This document shows, piece by piece, positions 1 through 7,530 of a stretch of 23,210 bases of DNA. The notes beneath the pieces are model-generated. The model saw only the letters and a list, made by a program, of their open reading frames with translations, searched no databases and was not told the origin of the DNA. The DNA is taken from contig JAISWM010000083.1 of assembly GCA_031270785.1 (NCBI GenBank), forward strand, positions 1 to 23,210. The letters run 5' to 3'. Within the stretch, counting starts at the first letter, position 1; every line of letters begins with the position of its first letter. The position numbers and the translations under genes are program-made. Source of the DNA: Oscillospiraceae bacterium. GTDB taxonomy: Bacteria; Bacillota; Clostridia; Oscillospirales; Acutalibacteraceae.

Positions 1-117
1 TTGCATATTGCTACATTCCGAAGAAGCCTTCTTTAAATATTGATAGAAACGTTTTTTCAGGTGCCCTTATTGCTTGTTAGCTGCTTAACAGCGCAGTTTT
101 TCCGTCGAACTCACGTT
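1..117. repeat. Left copy of 117-bp inverted repeat bracketing the window
   Basis: This stretch matches the reverse complement of 23067-23183 at 115 of 117 positions. The differences are at position 26 (g here, a in the other copy) and position 44 (t here, c in the other copy). The match stops at 117, where the left copy continues into an open reading frame and the right copy runs into a repeat element. The repeat may extend left of the window. It contains a TTG start candidate at 40 and a short hydrophobic reading frame shared by both copies. Confidence 0.95.
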
Positions 118-789
118 AAATTAGCAAATAAAAACAAATTATCCAAAAAAAAGTACCCAACAGTAAACACTAGCATAAATAATGAGTACAAAATCTGGGT
201 TGAAGAATTCGATAAAAAACACGCCGAGGAGAGAGAAGAAAAATTAGAGAAAGCCAATATCCCCATGGACTGTACCAAAATAATATTCAGGGCACCGAAT
301 GTGGTTACAGCTGTTACAGGAGGGGGGGCAGTTGGTGATGCAGTTGCCGCTCTCAATAATTACTGCAACAGTTGGCAAAAAATCGGCAAAAAAAATTTAG
401 CAGAAAAAGCGTACTATTATATCTATATCTTATCAACGTTGAAGTTATCACTGCCTTCTTTACCACCAGATAAAGCGAGACTTGTGCTGCTTGGAAATGG
501 CCCGGGAGGTTTGGTGCCATTAGCGTCAGCTGCAAAGGGGTTGCATTTAGAAGCGCGGAAGCTTTCTCGAATAATAAAAGACAAAGGGACATCTGACCCA
601 GAGAGTGTGGCAGCTTGCAAAAAACTGGTAAACGACTACAAAAAATTCGCACATTCCAAAGTTCTCTTAGATGGGGGATACGTGGAACTGCGCCGAGGAG
701 CCGCCGCATTGGTAAACTCTCTGAATAATAAATCAAGTGATAACATTATAGAGCACCAGAAAGCAGTGCTTAACTATGTCCCAAAATAG
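40..789 (+). CDS. Unrecognised 249-residue protein with hydrophobic N-terminus
   Basis: I do not recognise this protein. The frame is open from a TTG at 40, and an in-frame TAA at 34-36 rules out a longer start. GTG at 61 is an alternative, and neither has a convincing ribosome-binding site. Residues 8-18 (VPLLLVSCLTA) are hydrophobic and followed by RR, like a short signal or anchor segment. Residues about 30-75 are charged and Lys/Glu-rich. A Gly/Ala-rich stretch follows (TGGGAVGDAVAA), and later a GNGPGGLVPLASAAKG segment. The first 26 codons lie inside the terminal inverted repeat, so the same N-terminus exists as a fragment at the other end. The last codons and the TAG stop (787-789) fall inside a family A repeat, so the original C-terminus may have been replaced. 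It could be a secreted accessory protein or the 3' part of a rearranged gene. Confidence 0.6.
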   Translation: MIETFFQVPLLLVSCLTAQFFRRTHVKLANKNKLSKKKYPTVNTSINNEYKIWVEEFDKKHAEEREEKLEKANIPMDCTKIIFRAPNVVTAVTGGGAVGDAVAALNNYCNSWQKIGKKNLAEKAYYYIYILSTLKLSLPSLPPDKARLVLLGNGPGGLVPLASAAKGLHLEARKLSRIIKDKGTSDPESVAACKKLVNDYKKFAHSKVLLDGGYVELRRGAAALVNSLNNKSSDNIIEHQKAVLNYVPK

Positions 790-981
790 TTGAAATCCCT
801 TCTTTTCCCCTCGCCTTTGGCGGGGGGAAAAGATATTATCAATTAATTTGACCCACAACCCGCAATATAGTTGTTTCACTTAAAAGAGGTTATGCCTCAA
901 AACAATTGAAATCCCTTCCCCCCCGCCGAAGGCGGGGGGGGAACGCAAATAATACCATATTTTTAAATAATTTTTGCCATA
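774..981. repeat. Family A element followed by an A/B chimeric element
   Basis: From about 774 to 860 there is a family A element. Its arms read tatgtcccaaaatagttgaa and atcaattaatttgacccaca, around a GC-rich hairpin at about 807-829. From 889 to 981 the left arm is again family A (gttatgcctcaaaacaattg). After the central hairpin (about 919-942) the right arm is family B (cgcaaataataccatatttt and ttgccata). The switch falls at the hairpin, as if two families recombined there. The hairpins may also end transcription from the neighbouring genes. Confidence 0.75.
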
Positions 982-993
982 ACTTTGCCCATT

Positions 994-1941
994 TTACCAA
1001 CCGCATTTATTTTTTACAGTTTTAAGAAGTTTTTCTTTAACTTCTTCAAATTCCCCTTCTATATTGCATCCTCCGGTTCTTGGGTGCCCGCCCCCACCGA
1101 AAATTTTACATATCTCTATGGCGTTTATATCTTCCGTTGTTCTTACTGATATTTTAAATAAATTTGATTTTTTTTCTCTGATTGTTATTCCGATTTTTAC
1201 TCCGTCAATCTGACGCGGTATTGAAGCTATACCTTCAAGTTCGTTATCACTTATTCCGGCAGAATTCAGCATGCTTTGCATCAGTTTTATTACAGCACAT
1301 TTCCCCCTGAAAAAGTATTCTAAAGTGTTATATACCATATATTCTACCGATAGCGCTTCTTTAGATTTTTTTTCAAATAATTCTGAGTTTATTTTTGCCA
1401 AGTTTATATTTTTATTTATTAATTCGTAAGCTATTTTATGTGTTTTAGCTGTTGTGTTTGAATATTTAAAGCAGCCTGTGTCGGTTGAGATACCTACATA
1501 TAAGCATGAAGCTGTTTCCTCGTCTATTGGCATTCCCATATTTTGTATAATTTCGTATATTATTTCCGCCGTGGCGGCCGACATGGCATCCACAAAAGTA
1601 ATGTCTGCATAGCTGTTGTTGGACATATGATGGTCTATGCACATGTTTATTTTATCAGAATATATTAAAAGTTTTTCTCCGAGTAGCTTTATATCCGCTA
1701 CATCCGTTGAAATTATATATTCCGGGTCAAAATCTTCTTGCTTGACGTATTCGTTCATAAAGCAAAATTTACTGGGAATTGGGTCGTGACATAAAACTTT
1801 GCACTTTTTCTCTATAAGCTGCAAAGCTCTGCAAAGTGCGTATGCCGACCCTAAAGTATCGCCGTCCGGGTACTGGTGCGTCAGTATATATATACAGTTT
1901 TTACTTTTTAATATATCCGCTATTTCAAGTAATGTTTTCAT
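994..1941 (-). CDS. nrnA: NrnA-type DHH/DHHA1 phosphoesterase (oligoribonuclease / pAp phosphatase)
   Basis: This family degrades very short RNAs (nanoRNA) to mononucleotides and dephosphorylates 3'-phosphoadenosine 5'-phosphate in the cytoplasm, using Mn2+. The N-terminal DHH domain shows HQYPDGDTLGSA near residue 22 and the signature IDHHMSNNSYAD near residue 102. The C-terminal DHHA1 domain carries GGGHPRTGGC near residue 285. About 315 residues is the normal length. I place the start at ATG 1941 because AGAGGTG lies 8 bases upstream. The longer GTG start at 1950 would begin inside that ribosome-binding site. The gene overlaps the 3' end of rbfA by 17 bp, the usual rbfA-nrnA pairing in Firmicutes, so the two are probably translationally coupled. 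The truB gene that often follows is absent. Confidence 0.95.
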   Translation of the reverse strand: MKTLLEIADILKSKNCIYILTHQYPDGDTLGSAYALCRALQLIEKKCKVLCHDPIPSKFCFMNEYVKQEDFDPEYIISTDVADIKLLGEKLLIYSDKINMCIDHHMSNNSYADITFVDAMSAATAEIIYEIIQNMGMPIDEETASCLYVGISTDTGCFKYSNTTAKTHKIAYELINKNINLAKINSELFEKKSKEALSVEYMVYNTLEYFFRGKCAVIKLMQSMLNSAGISDNELEGIASIPRQIDGVKIGITIREKKSNLFKISVRTTEDINAIEICKIFGGGGHPRTGGCNIEGEFEEVKEKLLKTVKNKCGW

Positions 1942-2293
1942 TATCTTCACCTCTTTTTAGATTATCTAATGTTTTAGATATATTTACGCTGTATTCTATG
2001 GAATCAGTGGCATAAAAAGAAATTGCCGGGACATACCTTAAATTAATTCTGTTTCCTATTTCTTTTCTTATATATCCTTGCGCATTTTTTAAAACTTTGG
2101 CTGCTTCTTTTGCTTTTTCAAGTCCGCTTAAACTGCTGATATATATTTTAGCATAAGATGCGTTTTTTGAAATATCTGACTTTACAATGCCAATCATATT
2201 TCCACTTATACGCGGGTCTTTAAGTTCTCTTAAAATTATCGCTATTTCTCTTTTTATATCCTCGACAGTATGATTTTTTTTATATCCGGGCAT
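1925..2293 (-). CDS. rbfA: Ribosome-binding factor A
   Basis: RbfA binds the 30S subunit and helps mature the 5' end of 16S rRNA. The 122-residue protein begins MPGYKKNHTVEDIKREI and has RELKDPRI, then an IYISSL strand and the IRKEIGNRINLRYVPAISFY region typical of its KH-like fold. The ATG at 2293 is chosen because TTGGAGA lies about 9 bases upstream. A longer frame to 2314 adds residues not expected in the family. The TGA stop shows that UGA is a stop codon here. RbfA normally follows infB in the nusA operon. Here a family E element starts only about 30 bp upstream of the ATG and nusA is about 800 bp away, so any promoter must lie in the repeat-filled gap. Confidence 0.95.
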   Translation of the reverse strand: MPGYKKNHTVEDIKREIAIILRELKDPRISGNMIGIVKSDISKNASYAKIYISSLSGLEKAKEAAKVLKNAQGYIRKEIGNRINLRYVPAISFYATDSIEYSVNISKTLDNLKRGEDNENIT

Positions 2294-2323
2294 TTTTATA
2301 ATCTCCAAAATCAAATTCTTGTT

Positions 2324-2522
2324 TATAGTGATTTAACTTAAAAAGTATAAACTTTTGTAATTCTTTCTCCGTAAACCCGTGGGGAAAGAATGCACAAGTG
2401 AAACAACTATACTATATTATAGCAAAAATCATTTAAAAACGCGGTATTATTTACGTTTCTTTTTCCCCGCCCACGGCGTGAAAAAAGCAAAAATGTCACG
2501 GTTTTAAAAAGTTTTTACTATA
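2324..2522. repeat. Family E element (2324-2411) followed by family B element (2418-2522)
   Basis: The E element has tatagtgatttaacttaaaa at one end and caagtgaaacaactata at the other, around a short GC-rich hairpin (about 2371-2385). A reverse-orientation relative lies at about 13041-13116. The B element starts tatagcaaaaatcatttaaa and ends gtttttactata, with a hairpin around 2465-2480. Both have TATAG...CTATA ends. They occupy the immediate upstream region of rbfA, so they may also carry its promoter or 5' leader. Confidence 0.75.
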
Positions 2523-2985
2523 GTTTTAAAACGGCTAACCTCAATAAGTTATTTTTTGTGTTTTTTAAAACATTATTATACCCGTTACTCCTGAAAAAGT
2601 AAACTTGCTGGCGTGTTTTTCCCCGCCGTCGGCTGAAAAGTTGTGAAAAACTGGACGTTTTTCTTTCTTACCCACGGCGGGGGGGAGAAATTTTTTAGTA
2701 AAATTTTTGCTCCCGCCCATCTACCCCCGATGCAGAGCATGCGGGATATTACGGCGGGCTCGCAAGTTTTTTTCGGAAGCACACTCGCAAAAATCAATGA
2801 ATACGCGGGTGGTGGTCCAAATCAGTTGATAATATCTCCCCCCGCCCACGATGAGGGGGATAAAGAAAGGGATTTCAATTATTTTAAGGCATGACCGAAT
2901 ACGCGGTCTATGAGGGCGGGGAATTTGACCCCAAAATCAGATTAAATTCAAAAATAGCACAAAATGAAAGTGGTTTAATTTTTAT
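2523..2985. other. Decayed repeats plus a possible gene remnant split by a family A insertion
   Basis: Positions about 2590-2660 look like a degraded family C element. The more GC-rich stretch 2700-2985 holds an open frame on the plus strand. It is interrupted by a family A element (about 2807-2896) that is flanked by a 10-bp direct repeat, gaatacgcgg, at 2799-2808 and 2897-2906. Removing 98 bp joins the frames cleanly from TLAKINEYA to VYEGGEFDPKIRL. I do not recognise the resulting roughly 70-residue peptide, and it could be chance. It lies where infB, ylxR and ylxQ would be expected but does not resemble IF2. Confidence 0.5.
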
Positions 2986-3087
2986 TATAGCAAAAACCAT
3001 AGAAGCGTGGTATTATTTACGCTTTTGCCCCCGCATTCGGCGGGGGCAAAAACAAAAACGTCGCTGTTTTAAAAGGCTTTTACTATA
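2986..3087. repeat. Family B element abutting nusA
   Basis: The element begins tatagcaaaaaccatagaag, has a hairpin at about 3030-3049 (cccgcattcggcgggg), and ends in tttactata. Its end provides the TAG stop codon of nusA (minus strand, 3083-3085). Confidence 0.8.
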
Positions 3088-4126
3088 GGACCCCACTTTC
3101 AGGTTTAATGTCTATTTTATATCCTGTAAGTTTTGCGACTAGTCTTACGTTTTGGCCTCGATTACCTATTGCTAAGGAAATTTGATGATCCGGGGCTATG
3201 ACTGTACACATTTTTGCTTCCGGGTCCGGTATGCTGACTTTTGTGATTTCCGCCGGTGCTAATGCGGAAGATATAAATTTTTCCGGATCCTGATTATATT
3301 CGATTACATCTATTTTTTCTCCGCCAAGTTCCTCTATTATTGCGTTAATTCTTGTCCCATAGCTTCCTATGCACGCCCCTATAGCGTCAACGTTTTCATC
3401 ATTACTGCAAACCGCAAGTTTAGTTCTGGATCCCGCTTCCCTCGCTATTGCCTTTATGCTTACTACTTTAGAATTTATCTCGGGCACTTCATTTTCAAAA
3501 AGTTTTCTTACAAAATCAGCATGTGTGCGAGACACCATAATTTTAGGCCCTTTTTCGGTTTCCTTTACGTCAAATACGTATACTTTAATGTGATTTCCTT
3601 CCTTGGGCATTTCATTTCCGATTTGCTCCGGTTTGGGAAGCAGCGATTCGGCTTTGCCGATTCTAAGAGTTAAAGTCCCGTTTTTTTCGTCTATTTTTTC
3701 TATCAGCGCGCTTACGATTTCATATTTTTTATTTTGAAATTCTTGGGCTATCAGATTTTTTTCACTGTCTCTGATCCCTTGAGATATTATATTTCTGGCT
3801 GTTTGCGCCGCTATTCGCCCAAAGTTTTTAGTTTCAAGTTTTACTGCTATCTGTTCCCCAACGGCGATATTTGGATCTATTGTTTGTGCTTCTTCCAGCG
3901 ATATTTCTTTCCCTTTGTTTTTTACTTCCTGGCAAACTGTTTTTATGAGTTTTACGTTAAAACTAGATGTTTTTTCATCCACATCTATTATTACTTCATC
4001 GTTTCCGTCGAAGCTGTTTTTACATGCCGTAATTATTGCCTTTTTTATTTTTTCAGACATATAGTCTGCGGATATTCCTTTTTCCTTTTCCAGTTTATAG
4101 AGTGCTTCAAATATTTCTTTACTCAC
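3083..4126 (-). CDS. nusA: Transcription termination/antitermination factor NusA
   Basis: NusA binds RNA polymerase and nascent RNA and modulates pausing, termination and antitermination. The 347-residue protein has the N-terminal polymerase-binding domain (MSKEIFEALYKLEKEKGIS to about residue 125), an S1 domain (about 135-200), then KH1 (CIGSYGTRINAIIEELGGEKIDV, about 250-275) and KH2 ending in IGNRGQNVRLVAKLTGYKID. An AAGGAG ribosome-binding site precedes the ATG at 4126. The protein ends KPESGVL, where the TAG stop lies in the end of a family B repeat. Firmicutes homologues often carry a further short acidic tail, so a small C-terminal clip is possible. Its usual partners rimP (upstream) and ylxR-ylxQ-infB (downstream) are missing here and replaced by repeats. 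Confidence 0.96.
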   Translation of the reverse strand: MSKEIFEALYKLEKEKGISADYMSEKIKKAIITACKNSFDGNDEVIIDVDEKTSSFNVKLIKTVCQEVKNKGKEISLEEAQTIDPNIAVGEQIAVKLETKNFGRIAAQTARNIISQGIRDSEKNLIAQEFQNKKYEIVSALIEKIDEKNGTLTLRIGKAESLLPKPEQIGNEMPKEGNHIKVYVFDVKETEKGPKIMVSRTHADFVRKLFENEVPEINSKVVSIKAIAREAGSRTKLAVCSNDENVDAIGACIGSYGTRINAIIEELGGEKIDVIEYNQDPEKFISSALAPAEITKVSIPDPEAKMCTVIAPDHQISLAIGNRGQNVRLVAKLTGYKIDIKPESGVL

Positions 4127-4159
4127 ATTAATTTCTCCTTACTGTTATTGTTTTTTGGG

Positions 4160-4346
4160 TTGTGGGCCAAATTAGTTAATAATATTTTTTCCCCGCCAGA
4201 AGGTCATGTTTCAAAATAGTTGAAATTCTTTCTTCCCCCCCGCCTACGGCGGGGGGGAAAGATATTATCAATTAATTTGGAGCGCAACCCGCCAGACGGC
4301 GGGGAGAAAACATAAATAATACCATGTTTTTAAATGATTTTTGCTA
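4160..4346. repeat. A/B chimeric element with a second family A element inserted in its hairpin
   Basis: An outer element starts with a family A arm (tgtgggccaaattagttaat, from about 4160) and ends with a family B arm (about 4300-4346, ending tttttgctata). Its central hairpin ccccgccagacggcgggg is split by a complete family A element (about 4201-4287). The direct repeat cccgccaga at 4192-4200 and 4288-4296 flanks this inner copy and looks like a target duplication. These repeats form the leader region upstream of nusA. Confidence 0.8.
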
Positions 4347-4410
4347 TATTACTTTTTAGTGTTTGCACAAAATACGGGATAGTCTCGCTTGGCTTGCGAA
4401 AGTTTATTAA

Positions 4411-4750
4411 ACCCGTCCGTAAACCCTACAGAGCGCAAACTATCGAAAAAATGCATCACTTAAAAAATGGCTTTGCATCAAAATTCGGTTGTGGGTCAAA
4501 ATAAGTTGAAATCCCTTTTTTCCCCCGCCATAGGCGGGGGTGAAAAGATTATTATCAATTAATTCGAACCACTACCCAAAATCTCACGGGAGCAGCAGCT
4601 TTATACGCCGTCGTCGATTTTGGTTTGTAGGTCAAAATAAGTTGAAATCCCTTCTTCCCCCCCGCCATAGGCGGGGGTGGAGATATTATTATCAATTAAT
4701 TTGGACCACTACCCGATTTTGATTGCAATCTGTAAAGTTTACGGACGGGT
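4411..4750. repeat. Family F element carrying two family A insertions
   Basis: The outer ends are inverted repeats: acccgtccgtaaac at 4411-4424 and gtttacggacgggt at 4737-4750. Between them is F-specific sequence (aaaaaatggctttgcatcaa). Two family A elements follow, at about 4489-4575 and 4620-4713, separated by a stretch that recurs near 15874-15912. The region 4347-4410 has no gene that I can see. The TAG stop of the downstream DUF5711-like gene (4751-4753, minus) sits at the outer edge of F. Confidence 0.75.
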
Positions 4751-5878
4751 CTATTTTAAATTTACGCTGTAAATTTTATTTTCCTGCATAACGTACGCTT
4801 TACTCGGCGATGAAAGCTTTATCGATTTAGGTATACTTGATGTATCAAAAATTTTCTCTAAATTACCCGATATATTATACATGTAAATCTTATTTTCTGA
4901 CAAGGCGGCAACTTTATTTTCTTTATGCGAAATACTTTGAAATTTAGTCTCGGTAGGAATCTTTGAAGATATACTCCCATCTATTCCTATTAATATTATT
5001 TCGCCGTTTTGGCCGCTGTTTGTAGGGAGGATATTGTAAACTATGCCTTGATTTTTATCAAAATCAAAACAAGAAAGTGTTTTTTTATTGTATTCTATAT
5101 CTTTTCTGGTACCCGCCTTGGGATTTAATATACTTAACCCCTTATCCCCAACCGCCGCAATATTGCCATTGGAAAAATACCCAATAAAAAATAACATGTT
5201 ATCGTTAAATTCGAACTGATATTTCGGCTCTTCCGATTTCAGATCGTGTACGTATACAAATGAAGTAAGTGCCCCGTCTTTTGTGCCGAATCCGCAGGTT
5301 GATACGGTTTTTGAATTATTAGAAACAGCTATACCGGATACACACATATTTGCAAAATAGTACTTATATTTTTCTTTGTTTGCTTTGTCATATATCGTCA
5401 TTTCATTTAAAAAATCTTTAGATTCTGAAAGTATTCCGTACATTCCGGTTTTAGATATATCGCAGCAAACTATTTTATTTTCACACGAAGACGTATGTAA
5501 AGTCTTAGATAATGTGTCTATTCTATAATCATTTCCTCCCATATCGTATATTATATATCTTCCTTCATTGCATCTAAACGCGGGATTACTAAAATTATGA
5601 TTTTTAATACATATTTGTTTGGCTGACCCGTTGAGCGCCACAAATGAATTGTCACTTAAAAATAAAACATTACCATCATATAAAGTAAAATTATTGTTGT
5701 TTATTCTATGATTACTTATATCATATGGGAACCCGCTCCCTGCCCCAATAAAGCGCACCCTATCCTCCAGCCAATTAACAACGTTTTCAGGGTGAAAATG
5801 ATTTAGGCTGATCCACATTATTGCCAAAATACCAATAATCAGTACAAAAGAAATTTTTTTTATGCGGCGTTTTTTCAT
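4751..5878 (-). CDS. DUF5711-like membrane-anchored protein, probable beta-propeller
   Basis: The 375-residue protein has a basic N-terminus (MKKRRIKK) and one membrane segment at about residues 9-27, so most of it should lie outside the membrane. The exported part repeats short strands of the type "LFLSDNSFVALNGSA", "RYIIYDMGGNDYRI" and "GNIAAVGDKGLSILNP", as in WD40-like propellers. GAGSGFPYDI near residue 46 and the YDMGGNDY segment resemble DUF5711 proteins of Clostridia. No enzymatic residues are visible. It overlaps truA by 4 bp (ATGA), so it is translationally coupled and last in the ecf-truA cluster. The stop codon lies at the border of a family F repeat. I am sure of the anchor, and moderately sure of the family from memory of its motifs. 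Confidence 0.75.
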   Translation of the reverse strand: MKKRRIKKISFVLIIGILAIMWISLNHFHPENVVNWLEDRVRFIGAGSGFPYDISNHRINNNNFTLYDGNVLFLSDNSFVALNGSAKQICIKNHNFSNPAFRCNEGRYIIYDMGGNDYRIDTLSKTLHTSSCENKIVCCDISKTGMYGILSESKDFLNEMTIYDKANKEKYKYYFANMCVSGIAVSNNSKTVSTCGFGTKDGALTSFVYVHDLKSEEPKYQFEFNDNMLFFIGYFSNGNIAAVGDKGLSILNPKAGTRKDIEYNKKTLSCFDFDKNQGIVYNILPTNSGQNGEIILIGIDGSISSKIPTETKFQSISHKENKVAALSENKIYMYNISGNLEKIFDTSSIPKSIKLSSPSKAYVMQENKIYSVNLK

Positions 5879-6648
5879 AAAATTAGTCCTTCATAAAAAA
5901 CTCTGTTAAGATATAAACCGCAAGCCGGAGAGGTAGGGCCGGCATATTTGCGGTTTTTTAAAGATAAAATGGTATTTATACCGCAATCTTTCCCCCTGAT
6001 ATTTCTAATGAGCGTCCCAACCATTATCCTAACCATATTATATAAGAAACCATCGGCTTTTATTTTGAAAATTAACAAATTTTTTTCTCTGCTGACTTTA
6101 AAATATTCAATAGTTCTTGTCATATCTCCTGTTTCCCTTTTATCAAGCGTACAAAATGAAGTGAAATCTTTTTTGCCTACGTAATCTTGGGCCATTACAT
6201 TCAGCTTATATTCATCCGCAGGGTACCAATAATGCATGGCATATCCATCCAAAAACGGATTTCTAATCTGATGATTCCATATTTTATATATGTACTCTTT
6301 GCCGGTACATGAATATCTGGCATGAAAATTCGTGCCTACATCAATGCATTTTAATGCCGCTATATCTTTAGGTAAATATTTATTTACAGCTATAACAAAT
6401 TTGTCACAAGGTATAAGACTTTGCGAATTGAAATTTACACAATATATATTAGCGTGCGCTCCGCTGTCTGTTCTGCTGCAACCCTTTATATCGGGTAAAT
6501 ATCCCAAAACTTTTTTCAGCGCTTTTTGGTAAATTTCCTGCACTGTAACGGCGTTTTTTTGTATTTGCCAACCATGATACCTTTTGCCATCGTAACTTAT
6601 AACCATTAATATATTCCTCTGACTGCCTATATCATCAGGTACTCGCAA
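5875..6648 (-). CDS. truA: tRNA pseudouridine(38-40) synthase
   Basis: TruA isomerises uridines 38-40 in the tRNA anticodon arm. The family signature CSRTDSGAHA contains the catalytic Asp, and VISYDGKRYHGWQ is the typical first strand. KADGFLYNMVRIMVGTL and YAGPTSPACGLYL complete the C-terminal half. The start is uncertain. TTG 6648 (LRVPDDIGSQRNILMVISYDG) has GGGGTGG just upstream and keeps the first strand intact. ATG 6606 has AGAGGA at good spacing but would cut into that strand. The frame is open to 6690, which is unlikely to be the start. With TTG 6648 the gene overlaps the end of ecfT by 22 bp, consistent with one operon. Confidence 0.93.
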   Translation of the reverse strand: MRVPDDIGSQRNILMVISYDGKRYHGWQIQKNAVTVQEIYQKALKKVLGYLPDIKGCSRTDSGAHANIYCVNFNSQSLIPCDKFVIAVNKYLPKDIAALKCIDVGTNFHARYSCTGKEYIYKIWNHQIRNPFLDGYAMHYWYPADEYKLNVMAQDYVGKKDFTSFCTLDKRETGDMTRTIEYFKVSREKNLLIFKIKADGFLYNMVRIMVGTLIRNIRGKDCGINTILSLKNRKYAGPTSPACGLYLNRVFYEGLIL

Positions 6649-7430
6649 TATACCACCCCTATTAATATAACAATTATATATATTAAACATGAAATATCAA
6701 GAATGCTTATTTTAAATTCTCTGATACTGGTTCTTTTGATAATATTGTTATAACAGCGGCTCTCCATGGCAACGGCTAAATCAGAAGCTCTTTTAAACGA
6801 TAAAAAAAACAGCGGAAATATTATGGGAATATAAGATTTTACTTTTTTTATAATATTTTTATTATCTAAATCAGCTCCCCTTGAGCGTTGAGCATTTATT
6901 ATTTTGTTAGTTTCTTCAAAAATTATAGGAACGAATTTTAATGATATAGTAATCATGGTGGCAATGTCTTGTGCGTTGATTTTAAATATGCTAAGAGGCT
7001 TCATGAAAGTTTCTATGGCAAAAGATATATTGCTATGAGAAGTCGTAAACATTACAGAGCTGCTTACAAACATTAAACTTGTTACCCTTAAAATAATAAT
7101 CACACTGTTTTTTATACTTTCTAAAGTAACTGTCAAAACCCAAAACTTAAAAACAGCTTCTCCATAATCATAAAAAACGTTAAATACGCAAGATAAAAAT
7201 ATAAGAAACAAAATATATTTGGTGCTTTGAAAATATACTTTTAGAGGTACCCCCGAAAGTAAAATTATAACCGCGACACTTAAAATTAAAATTGACATGG
7301 AAAATATATTCCCTGACATAAAAGATATTATCATAAAAATAACAAATGATAATATCTTTATCCTTGGGTCTAATCTGTGCAGTATTGAACTGCCGGGAAT
7401 ATATTGCCCTAAACATACATTTTCAATCAT
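6627..7430 (-). CDS. ecfT: ECF transporter transmembrane subunit EcfT
   Basis: EcfT is the membrane scaffold of energy-coupling factor importers. It links the EcfA1/EcfA2 ATPases to exchangeable substrate-binding S components that take up vitamins or metal ions. The 267-residue protein begins LGQYIPGSSILHRLDPRIKI, a recognisable EcfT start, and contains about five hydrophobic segments. The coupling-helix motif AQRSRGADL is near residue 180. The ATG at 7430 has only a weak upstream GGGTAAT. In related genomes ecfA1-ecfA2-ecfT-truA is contiguous. Here a secreted-protein gene of about 1 kb and a repeat element separate ecfT from ecfA2. No S component is in the window. Confidence 0.93.
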   Translation of the reverse strand: MIENVCLGQYIPGSSILHRLDPRIKILSFVIFMIISFMSGNIFSMSILILSVAVIILLSGVPLKVYFQSTKYILFLIFLSCVFNVFYDYGEAVFKFWVLTVTLESIKNSVIIILRVTSLMFVSSSVMFTTSHSNISFAIETFMKPLSIFKINAQDIATMITISLKFVPIIFEETNKIINAQRSRGADLDNKNIIKKVKSYIPIIFPLFFLSFKRASDLAVAMESRCYNNIIKRTSIREFKISILDISCLIYIIVILIGVVYCEYLMI

Positions 7431-7449
7431 ATATAATATTACCCGCTTT

Positions 7450-7528
7450 AATAGTGATTTAACTTAAAAAGTCTAAAGCAATTATTGCCCCCGCCCACCG
7501 GGCGGGAGCAATGGTTTACTTATGTAAT
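7450..7528. repeat. Palindromic element with a family E arm
   Basis: The left arm aatagtgatttaacttaaaa is the family E end. A GC-rich hairpin (cccgcccaccgggcggg, about 7490-7506) follows, with a different right arm (agcaatggtttacttatg). A similar arm recurs near 18722-18744, so this is another chimera. It sits directly between the repeat-protein gene and ecfT. Confidence 0.65.
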
Positions 7529-7530
7529 TA

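Noticed and set aside
50..63. Eukaryotic-style splice acceptor (pyrimidine run plus cag/gtg) in the terminal repeat
   Set aside because: The resemblance is a short T-run followed by cag. Nothing else in this bacterial window suggests introns.
2585..2894. Open frames of 70-83 residues on both strands
   Set aside because: They are made largely of repeat sequence (hairpin-derived Pro/Arg/Gly runs) and have no start signals. Only the part split by the A element is kept, as a possible remnant.
3734..4219. 161-residue plus-strand frame opposite nusA
   Set aside because: It is an Phe/Tyr/Cys-rich antisense shadow of Lys/Glu-rich nusA codons.
4160..4750. tRNA or riboswitch in the gap upstream of nusA
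   Set aside because: I see no cloverleaf or known riboswitch core. The structure is explained by families A, B and F.
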